Source: Sinotaia quadrata (Eukaryota > Mollusca > Gastropoda > Architaenioglossa > Viviparidae). Taken from it: a stretch of DNA of 64,000 nucleotides. Below, piece by piece: positions 39,792 to 51,700 of this stretch. The notes under the pieces were generated by a model, which had not been told where the DNA came from, did no database searches, and worked only from the letters and a program-made list of their open reading frames with translations. The stretch spans positions 39,860,617 to 39,924,616 of the forward strand of contig CM054179.1 of assembly GCA_028829895.1 (NCBI GenBank), read 5' to 3'. Numbering within the stretch: the stretch's first letter is position 1; each line of letters begins with the position of its first letter. The translations under genes and the position numbers were made by a program.

Positions 39792-42700
39792 TGTGCGTGT
39801 GTGTGTGTGTGTGCATATCTGTGCGAATGTGTGTAGTATATGTGTTCGTTGTGTATGCCTCAATAATGCATATGCGTGCGTGTGTGTGTTTTTCAGAGTC
39901 TCGTTACCGTCGTGTCTGCTACTACACAAACTGGTCCCAGTACCGCAAAGATGGAGCTCGATTCCTGCCGGCCAACATCGACCCTTTTCTCTGTACCCAT
40001 ATCATTTTTGCCTTCGCTAAGCTGGACACGCGTGGTCAGCTGGCGCCTTACGAGTGGAATGACATCGAATATCCCTGTAAGTATACACATACATGTATCC
40101 CAGTAAGTGTGTATTTATATCCCTGTAAGTATACACATACATGTATCCCAGTAAATATATATATATATATATCACTGTAAGATACACATATATGTATCCC
40201 AGTAAGTGTGTATTTTGTAAGTAAACATATATTCCTGTAAGTATATCTCTGTCCCTGTATATCTATGGATCTGTAAGAACATGCATATATCTCTGTAAGT
40301 ACACACGCACATACACACACGTATCTGTAAGTACTTGTATACTCTCTGTACATACACTTATATCTCTGTAAGTACATGTGTATGTTTATCCTTGAAAGCA
40401 AGTGACATATTTTTAAACTTAATCTATTAAAAATAAAATTTAGAACAGTTTGAATAGAAACTGCAGGAAGTATGTAAAAGTTAAACATATGTGGCTTGGT
40501 AAAAAAATTTCTTTATTAATTAATTATTAATCCACACCTTCATTAGGACGCACTTGTCAGTGGTTATCGCAAACCTTGTCTTAGATCTTATTTAACATAC
40601 TATAGAAACATTTAATAGTGTGCGAATTTTAACTAAGTTCGGTAACTCTTAACAGACCTGTACCGGCAGTTCACGTCCTTGAAGAAAAAGAACCCAGCGC
40701 TGAAGACCTTGCTGGCTGTAGGCGGATGGACACACGGTTCTGCCCCCTTCACAGCTATGGTGAAAGACAAGACGAGCAGACGACAGTTTCTGGACCACGC
40801 TCTTCAATATTTACGCACGCATGGATTTGATGGACTTGACCTGGACTGGGAATATCCCGCTAACCGCGGTAGTCCATCTCAGGATAAGGACAATTTCTCT
40901 CTTCTTTTACAGGTAATTAAACCAAATGCTTTTTATTAATGCTTATTTTTAGAAACTTAAACAGACCAATTTCTAAACTATAATCAAGAGCATTTGAACC
41001 CCTGCGGTGTAAAATTCTGAGTTTCTCCAATTCTTAAAGTCTCGTAAAGAAAACTAAAATAAGAGAATATAAAACATTATGGTAGTAATAATAGTTCTTC
41101 AAGTGGTAAGACATTACGGTAGTAAATATAGTTCTTGAATTGGTGAGCCATGACGGTAGTAAATAAAGTTCTGAGTTTCTATGACATTGTGTTTTTGGGA
41201 CGGAAGTAGGATGTTAACGACCACTAACGATGTGCGGCGGATGTGAATCACCATCCGATTTTGTCTCATTAGAAACTAGTCTACTGTAACTGCTTTTGAG
41301 TCTAAAGGGTTATCTGTAAAAAAATATAGTAACTGCTTTTGTTTCTAAAGGATTATCTGTAAAGAAACTAATGATTGAGCTGTAGTTTAAAGGATGTGTT
41401 TGGCCTTACGTGACTTAGCCCTAACGTAAGAGGTGGGTGGGTGCCTAAAAGTAATGGCCCTGAAAAAAGAATGGTCAGACTAGTCTAATTTGACACGGGG
41501 TAAAGCAACAACATAACCACAACACTTAACCACAGCACATAATCATAACACTTAACCACAACACATAACCACAACACTTAACCATAGCACATAATCATAA
41601 CACTTAAACATAACACTTAGCTATCAAATTCTGTTCACGAGTGATTGTATATACAAGGATTTTAAATTTAAAGTATATTAATGATACCATTGATATTTTT
41701 TTAACCACTGTGAGACTAGTTAAAGAATGATTTCTAAATGGGATAGCAAATGCAATTATAAGAAAAAAGTATTTAGATTGATTACAGTGTCTCTGACGTC
41801 ATACTCTTCCATCAATAGGAATTGTTCGAAGGGTTCGAACATGAGGCAACTCGCACAGGCAAGGAGAGACTGCTCTTGACGGCGGCTGTTGCTGCGGGAG
41901 AGAAGACCGTAGTCACGGCATACGACGTACCCAAGGTCAACAAGTGAGTGGTTTGTATCAGTTTTTAGCAGTGAAAAAATCAACAAGTGGATGGTTTGTG
42001 TCAGTTGTTAGCAGTGAAGATGAAATCAACAAGTGAGTGGTTTGTGTCAGTTGTTAGCAGTGAAAAAGTCAACGAGTGGTTTGTAACAGTTGCTAGCAGT
42101 AAAGATGAAATCAACAAGTGAGTAGTTTGTGTCACTTGCTAGCAGTGAAAAAATCAACAAGTGAGTGGATTGTGTCAGTTGTTAGCAGTGAAGATGAAAT
42201 CAACAAGTGAGTAGTTTGTGTCAGTTGCTAGCAGTGTAGACCAGGCAAATCATAGTTTAAGAATAGGTGTCACGTGATCATTTCGGTCAGCTACCATGCG
42301 AGCTACGTGTTGGGTTATGGATGAAACCTGATGATGCTTCAACCATAATGTAAATACTGACTGGTAGCAACATAAAATGTCCCCCCTCCCCAACTTTACA
42401 ACTCCTGACCGTCCGCGTATATGTTCCGTACATCTAATTACGAAAATTTTCAAAATGTATAGGAGGCCATGTCTTAAAGTGCCAGCATAATGTAAAGAAT
42501 TTTCGTAGAAGAAAAAGTAATCAAGACCTTTGATAATAATAATTTTCAATGTGTACAGGAAGCCACGTCTTAAAGTGCCAGCATAATGTAAAAAAAAATT
42601 TGTAGAAGAAAAAGTAATCGAGACCTTTGATAATAATAATAACTAAGGACTTTAAGTTTAGCAGTTAAAACATTATTTAAAATATCTGGTGAGGTTATTC

Positions 42701-45700
42701 GTGTATAGAAGTGAGCTCATTTCAACTTTAAGTAAAATTTGCTGATTTGTTTTCTAGTTATTGTTTCGTTTTTCTTTTTGACTTCATATGACAGAGATTA
42801 AACGATTGATTGAAGAAATAGCCATGCTGATTGAATGTCTTGCGAAATTCATGCATTTTATTCCTTAAAGTACAAACAACCACCATCCTGCATTCAAATG
42901 ACAGATTGATAATTAAAATTACTTTTTGATTTTTGATCGATAACAGCATTCTCTTTTTCAATTTAAATCTAATGAACAATCGTCTATATAATGTGCTGAA
43001 GGGTGCATGATGTCAAATGTTATTGAAAGTTTTGAAGGTGACGTGTCCTTGAACCTTTGTTTAAGTAGTAGTATGAAGTGGTAGTTATGAACCGACAATT
43101 ATGACTGTGTTAAAGGTATTACTGTTGTCGTTGAACAGCTGTTGTGCGTGTGCTCATGGCATTGCATTGACGATGACCAGAAATAGTGCTTTTCGTGATT
43201 AGCAAATGTGTGGGCCTTTTATTGCAATGACGATGACCGTGATTAGCAAATGTGTGAGCCCTTTTATTGCAATGACGATGACCGTGATAAGCAAATGTGT
43301 GAGCCTTTTATTGCAATGACGATGACCAGAAATACTATTGTATGGGATTAGCAAATGTGTGAGCCTTCTATTGCATTGACGATGACCGTGATTAGCAAAT
43401 GTGTGAGCCTTTTATTGCAATGACGATGACCAGAAATACTATTGTATAGGATTAGCAAATTTGTGAGCCTTCTATTGCATTGACGATGACCGTGATTAGC
43501 AAATGTGTGAGCCTTTTATTGCAATGACGATGACCAGAAATAGTGTTGTATAAATAAGCAAATGTGCAAGCCTTCTATTGCACGTAATAGGTCCAAATAT
43601 TTGTGGAGCCTTTGTGTCACAAATAAGGGGTCGCGAAATATGATCACAATTAGCCGTGTCTCTGTGCAGTGGACAGTTTATGAAAATTTTAAAACAACTA
43701 CAAAAGTAAAATAAAGCAACATCAACAACTCTCTCTCGCACTCACAAACAAACGAAAGATAACCCGCCAAAACAAACACAAAATTATATCTTCAGATTAG
43801 CATTTCAAGTAGTATTGTGCTTTTCCTAGATCCTGGCATTGTAAGTTCCATATATAGCAGTGTGCCCGACGTCATTCGTTTATTTATTTTGTTGTTTGTT
43901 TCCTAAAGGTATCTCGACTTCATCAACCTGATGAGTTATGACCTGCATGGATCGTGGAGCAACTATTTGGGTCACAATGCACCGTTGTATGGCGGGGATT
44001 TCGGTACAGACGAACCCAAACAGACCCACAGTGTGGTAAGTAAGCCACTACTATTGAACTCATGGACACAGGCCTTAGAAATACACAAGCACGCACGCAC
44101 GCAAGCACACACACACACACACGCACGCAAAAGTATGAAGCAGAAGAGCACTTCTCATTTGTATGACTTTAAATGACAATGGTATTACAATTCCCGTATT
44201 TTTAACTTAAAAAATTCTAAATAACACAACGAATTTACCAGACAAATTATTTACCAGATAAATAGTCAAATAATCAGACAGACCTATTTTGCCAGCTATC
44301 CATCATAATATTTAGATAAACTGACAGATATTTATAGTCATATTAAAGATTAAATTGGTTCAATCGGTGGATAGGTGGACGATCAGACAGACAATAGTGG
44401 GTTATATAGTTAGACAGACAATAGTGTTATATAGTTAGACAGACAATAGTGTTATATAGTTAGACAATAGTGGGTTAGATAGTTAGACAGACAATAGTGT
44501 TATATAGTTAGACAGACAATCGTGGGTTATATAGTTAGATGGCTGTATACACAAATGTATATAAACATCTATCTTTTCTAAGCTATCTCTAGATATATAC
44601 ATAGATGGATAGATAAATAGAAAGAGAGAGAGACGGAGACAGAGGTAACGAGAGACACAGAGAGAAAGAGAGAGAGAGAAACAGAGGGAGTAAGAGAGCT
44701 TGAGAACAGAGAGGTAAAAACAGACGAGAATGAAAGAGACAGAGGTTAAAAAAAGTGAGACTGAAAGGTAAAGAGAATGAGAGGTTGAGAGAGAGGTTAA
44801 GACAGAGTGGGAGGTAAAGAGAGAAAAAAGGAGAGAGAAAGAGTGAAAGTTAAAGAGAGTGAGAGAAAGGTAAACAGAAAGAGAGAGTGCGGCTGAAAGT
44901 GAGTTAACGACTGGCCATTTCTTCTTCCTTCAGAATGACTCCGTTCAGTTGTGGCTGAGGCTCGGGGCATCACGTGACAAACTGGTCATGGGCATACCAC
45001 TCTACGGGCGTTCTTTTACTACGTGCGGCGGAAACGTAAAACCGGGCATGCGCAACTGTGGCAGTGGCCAAGCTGCACCCTACACCCGGGAAAAAGGATT
45101 TGTTTCCTTTTATGAGGTAAATCAAAATGTCCACTCTTTGTCACTCAAGTGCTGTAAGTCTTTCACAATACTCGAAATTTCTAACCTTTATTTTTGAAAA
45201 AGTAATAAAAGCAATCTTAAGAAATATGGTAGAACACAACGACAGAGACTTTTTATAGATTTTATTCGGAACCACAAATCTCGAAGAGATTGTAAGCCGA
45301 TTAACATGTACAGGTGGAAGCTACTGTTGATTTGTATTATGAAGCAGTTACCAGTTGGGGTGAGTCCCGTCATAGAACTGGCAGTGAATGTGGTTGCCCT
45401 CGTCCTGACCCCATCCACCCATGGAGGTGCAGGTGCTCAGGTACTCTGAACTTCGGGCATCGTTGTGCAGATCCACGGCCAGGCCTGAGTAGTGGCGGGA
45501 CTGGCAGCTGTGGCAGGCTCCGGCCAGTTCGTTGACCTGAAGAGATGTGACAATTTTTTTTAATGTACATGCATGTAGATTTGTGAGACCGATTAGTGTT
45601 CTCACTCACTCACTCACTCACTCACTCACTCACTCACTCACTCACTCACTCACTCACTCACTCACTCACTCACTCACTCACTCACTCACTCACTCACTCT

Positions 45701-48700
45701 ATGTACATAATATTTCTTGCGCATTATACTACTTGGGCAAGTTTAACAACAAAAAACTTTTCAACATTTATTTTTAATTTACTTTTATATCTGGAGCGAT
45801 ATTTTTGCGTTAGTCAAAGTCAGACAATGCCGTATGCTTGCATTCTCAGGCGACTTTGTACTTTGACAGGCTTACAGTCAGTAATTTTCCACATAGCTCG
45901 ATCAATCATACTAACTCTAGTTTTTAAGACCCAGAGTATCGTCTTGTGTAAAGACTGCTATTTATATGGGACATGTCTAGTCTTGTGTAAAGACTGCTAT
46001 TTATATTGGACATGTTTAGTCTTTAAGACCTAGAGTATCGTCTTGGGTAAAGACTGCTATTTATATTGGACATGTCTAGTCTTTAAGACCCAGAGTATCG
46101 TCTTGTGTAAAGACTGCTATTTATACTGGACATGTCTAGTCTTTAAGACCCAGAGTATCGTCTTTGTAAAGACTGCTATTTATATTGGACATGTCTAGTC
46201 TTTAAGACCCAGAGTATCGTCTTTGTAAAGACTGCTATTTATATTGGACATGTCTAGTCTTTAAGACCCAGAGTATCGTCTTTGTAAAGACTGCTATTTA
46301 TATTGGACATGTCTAGTCTTTAAGACCCAGAGTATCGTCTTTGTAAAGACTGCTATTTATATTGGACATGTCTAGTCTTTAAGACCCAGAGTATCGGCTT
46401 GTGTAAAGACTGCTATTTATACTGGACATGTTGAGTAACTTGTCTTATTTAAGAAATAGGACTAGTAGGTAAAAAGAAATAATGGAAATAACATGATAAC
46501 AAGCATAAGTAGACTACTATGAAAAACAATTGGCAACATACAATGACGACCCCTCTGTTCTTGAGAGCGACTAGGTATCTCAGCAGATTAGTGCTCAGAC
46601 AGGTGGTGCCGCCTGGAGCACCAGGGGAAGAGCACTCGCTGCACGTGTATCTGCACACAAAACAAAATGGTTGGTTAAGGCCGATGCAAGCAGAAGGTGC
46701 ATTTAAAAGTAAATAATATATTAAGTTTACTTTCTTTTCCGAAAGTCCTTACCAAGAGATCTAACGTTTCCTCGCTGAAAAGACGTTAAGAATTGAACCG
46801 AAAAGTTACATTACATGATAAAGTATGCACTATATTTTTCTGAAATTTATTTATAAATTAAACAATATAAAAAATAACCCAACAACTGGTTGAAATTTGT
46901 TTGTAAATAAAACAATAACCGATGAATGAGCAATTATACTATCTACAAATAGTATAATCATTCCCATTTATAACAAAATACTAATTACTTGCTTTTTCAT
47001 TATTTTGTATATTTTTTTGATTGGCAGCAAATCGGCAAGAATCTCCCTTATACACGGCTGACATTATCCTACCTCACCTTTTTCTTTTCACTGTAAACTT
47101 TTGTTTGGTTGGCTTGTTTTCACTGTAAAGTTTTGTTTGAGTAGTTGGCTTGTTTTCACTGTAAAGTTTTGTTTGATTGGTTGGCTTGTTTTCACTGTAA
47201 AGTTTTGTTTGATTGGTTGGCTTGTTTTCACTGTAAAGTTTTGTTTGATTGGTTGGCTTGTTTTCTCTGTAAAGTTTTGTTTGATTGGTTGGCTTGTTTT
47301 CACTGTAAAGTTTTGTTTGATTGGTTGGCTTGTTTTTGCTGCGATACTGCTTCATTGCTCCTATTCCGAAGATTCAGTTGCATAATCATTTCAAACACAG
47401 CTAAATGCCCCGACGTGCAACGGAGCGTCATTTGATCGCTTACCTTGAACGAGAGGCCTTATGTCCATTGCACATATCATTCAGGTTGTTGTAGGCAAAG
47501 GCGTTGTCTGTCACTCCGGATGGATGCACACGAGCGGCATGAATGTTCGTGGAGTGAAACAGCTCGCAGGCCAACGCCTTCTGCGTCGCGCTGCAGGCAC
47601 CGGCGTCTGTTGATTTCGATAACAGGCGATCAGTTTTATCAAACAGCAAGCATTAATCATGAGTGTTGTACTGTTTTCATTACATCAGTTGTAATGAGTA
47701 AAGGCCGGTCAGTTTTGCCAAATAACAGGCCTTAATTATGATAGCTGTCTTAATTCATTGCGACTGTTATAGTGAATAAAGGCCTTTTAGTTTTGCAAAA
47801 CAAGAAGCCTTAATTATTATTGTTATATTAATTCATTGCTTTTGTTGAAGTCAGTAAAGGCCGGTCATTAGCCCATCCACTGTCGGCTGTCAAACAGTGA
47901 GACATGAATTACTAAAGCAATGAAGTTCTGGCAGGAAACGTTTAAGGTTCACCGTGCTTTTGACGTCATGAGCGAAAGTGTTAATTTATTCTATACTAAA
48001 TATGCTCGAGTTAATTTTGTTTGAGTATGCGTACCGTAAAAAATCATTTGAAAATAAAAAACAAAAAACCCGGCTTACTAGAGGTTTCAGTTACATAAAA
48101 ATGACTGACTAGTTTTCATGTTTGTTAATAATGAGTTTTCAGTTAGTTAATAATGGATTGCTACAGTTTTCAGTTAGATAGTAATGACTGACTAATGTTC
48201 ATTTAGTAGGGGTCTGCTAATTAATATTGATTGACTTATGTTCAATTAACTGAAAAATGGATGATTACAATTTACAGTTTGTAAATGACTGACTGCTAAT
48301 CTCAGGTATCAGATAATGTCTGATCATACTTTTTAGTTATTTGATAATGACCACTGACTACCTTTTAAGACAATTATAGATGACTACACTTTTCAACTAT
48401 CTGAAAATTGACTGACTACCTATTTCCAATCTGTAAATTAGTAAACTAGTAATCATGTTTGGTGCAAATGATTTAGTGCTGACTAAATTCTATTTCACTT
48501 AACACTTGTAACCCTGTTCGTTTGATGTTGCAATGATTTAGTGCTGATTAATCCTATTTCACTCAACACTGGTAACCCTGCTCATTTTCCCAAACACCAG
48601 ACTAAAATTTTCCAAAACAGGATTAAATATCTTTTAAGAATCAGATTTTTTCCTGAATGCTTGCCAAAACGGAAGTGAATAACTTTAAAGAAACAGAGGT

Positions 48701-51700
48701 TTTTTAAAGACGACTAAACGGGATTGACTAATTTAAAGTACCTGAATCCTCCTATGATTTGCCAGATCTTGACCAGACTTAAGTAACAAGATTGTTTATT
48801 TAAAAAATCTTCTGAAACATCGATTTGCCATTTTTTTGAGATTTGCTAAAATGCAGCATGGCCTAACTCACTATTTTTGTAAGTTTTGCTAAACCACAGT
48901 TTGATGTGGCTCACTATTTTTGTAAGCTTTGCTAAACCACAGTTTGACCTAACTCACTATTTTTGTAAGCTTTGCTAAACCACAGTTTGACCTAACTCAC
49001 TATTTTTGTAAGCTTTGCTAAACCACAGCATGACCTAACTCACTATTTTTGTAAGCTTTGCTAAACCACAGTTTGACCTAACTCACTATTTTTGTAAGCT
49101 TTGCTAAACCACAGCATGACCTAACTCACTATTTTTGTAAGCTTTGCTAAACCACAGTTTGACCTAACTCACTATTTTTGTAAGCTTTGCTAAACCACAG
49201 CATGACCTAACTCACTATTTTTGTAAGCTTTGCTAAACCACAGTTTGATGTGACTCACTATTTTTGTGAGGTTTTCTAAAATGCAACCTTGTGTGACTCA
49301 CCGCACTGGGCAGTTGTTCCTTTTATCAGGTAATTCCCGGCAACCCAGACTCGCTGAAAAATAATGAATAAAGTTTCAGCTAGCATGTACTATTGTGTTC
49401 AGTAAGGAATAGAGCTTCAGCTAGCACATACTTTTGTATTCAACAAATATAAAAATTAGAAACACCAGAACACGACCTCTTTCTTTACGATGACGTCATA
49501 TGTACGTCAGCAGTGAGACTAAGTGTCTCTACCATCGACATGTTGTTCAGTCGATCACTACACACACCAGAAGTGAGAATCAGTGTCTCTACCAACGACA
49601 TGTTGTTCAGTCGATCACCACACACACCAGAAGTGAGAATCAGTGTCAGTGTCACCAACGGAACATTACAATGCTTCGTGGAAACAACAAAAAAAAAATA
49701 ATTCTAGTTTGAACGGCAAAGAAGTGAAATCAGTGGCTGCGGGCTTCACCAAAACATTAATAGCATATTACAGTCATAATTCATTGAGCCAAAGTATAGT
49801 ACAACATGTCTGAAACTGCGAGCTTAGTCATGATTCTTTTCTCATAATAACAGTCTAAACTATATTGATACAATCATAAAAACCCTTGTAAGAAATGAGA
49901 GACTCACTTATGGAGATCTTACCTGCACACACTCTCTCCCCACCTCAACATTGTCTTAGTGTGTTCTGTTGAAAATAATTATCCTTTTGGTGCCTTTTTG
50001 TTCAATATTTTCTGTATGGTCCAGAAAACCAGGAGTCTTTTAAAGATACGTTATTGCAATGGCGATGAGTTCCAAAGATAAAAGACGAGGAGCCAGAACT
50101 CCAGGAACGTTAAGCCATGACTGTAACAATGAATTCCTAAGACCATCCTACCGACGATCCGGTGTTCGAGTAATTTTGCGTTACACATGGATTATACATT
50201 CATAAGCCATTTTTATTTTTTATTTTTAGAAACATTATATTGAATCTGTGGTTTGCACTTATTAGACCAACTTACCGAAGAGCCAGTGTTGAGTTCGTAC
50301 CAGGTGTATCCATCTTTGGTCAGTATACCTCCATAAAAATGAAAGCATGTTCCAGTGTTGTAGACTGCTACGACAGTTGTGCCAGTTGTTCCCGCTGCAC
50401 ACACAAATACGCACTCTTGACGTCACTGATTACACACTTAATTCATAGTCTTGCACAACATGTCTCATCATATGGTGTTTGTAAGCAGCTCTCTATGTTG
50501 TGTTCATAAACAGTTCTCTATATGGTGTTCGTAAACAGTTCTCTATATGGTGCTAGTAAACAGTTCTCTATATGGTGTTCGTAAACAGTTTTCTAAATGG
50601 AGTTTGTAAACAGTTCTGTATATGGAGTTGGTAAACAATTCTCTATATGGTATTGGTAAACAATTCTCTATATGGTATTTGTAAACAGTTCTCTATATGG
50701 TGTTCGTAAACATTTTTCTAAATGGTGTTGTAAACAGTTCTTTTTATGGTTTTCGAAAACATTTTTCTAAATGGTGTTTGTAAACAGTTCTCTATATGGT
50801 ATTCGTAAACAGTTTTCATCTAAATGGTGTTCGTAAACAGTTTCTAAATGGTGTTTGTAAACAGTTTATATGGTGTTTGAAAACAGCTTCCTAAATGGTG
50901 TTTGCAAACACTTATCTATATGGTGTTCATAAACAGTTTCTAAATGGTGTTTGTAAACAGTTTATATGGTGTTTGAAAACAGCTTCCTAAATGGGTTTTG
51001 TAAACAGTTCTCTATATGGTGTTCGTAAATAATTTATATGGTGTTTGAAAACAGCTTCCTAAAGGAGTTTTGGTAAATAGTTTCTATATGGTGTTCTTAA
51101 ACAGTTTATATGGTGTTTGAAAACAGCTTCCTAAATGGTGTTCGTAAATAGTTTCTATATGGTGTTCGTAAACACTTTATATGGTGTTCATAAACAGTTT
51201 CTAAATGATGTTTGTAAACAGTTGTCTATAGTTTCTCACGTTTGTTACTATGACACAATTGTCGAAAGTAGGTTGTTTAATCTGATAAACCCGTTATACG
51301 TTATAAATAGATATTACGGTAGTTAAAATACTTAGAAATATCAAATTTTAAACCAAGACACAAACAGACCTTGCTGGAAATGTTTAGAAAGAGTAACTGA
51401 ATTTGTTACAATCACGCATAATCATAGAATTTGCAACCATTATATACAGTTTTGGAATTCATTATAAGCAAGAACATTCATCGAATTAATTCATCGAAAT
51501 AAGCAATATAAAATAATTTTTCTAACATTAGAATTTATTGCAGTCAAATACAGCCAAACACACTCATCACTGAAATACAAAACCAAACATTTTTGCAATA
51601 TATAAAATAAATAAAAGCAGAAAACCTAAATCAGTAGAAGATAGAAATCTTATTTACCAAATATAATTTCAAACAGACATTTTGGGTCTTTATTCAATCT

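Larger units (their letters stand above)
35603..39896. other. Chitinase intron 1 (4.3 kb)
   Basis: It holds four tandem arrays (35880-36170, 36405-36790, 37090-37475, 37485-37750), a CA-rich microsatellite (38463-38712), a non-LTR retrotransposon RNase H remnant (38735-38945) and a GT microsatellite before exon 2. No coding exon is seen. Confidence 0.85.

Noticed and set aside
45547..46033. Frame with (LTHS)n peptide repeat
   Set aside because: Translation of the (CTCA)n microsatellite.
47074..47385. Overlapping frames on both strands with 12-residue repeats
   Set aside because: Artefact of the 36-bp minisatellite.
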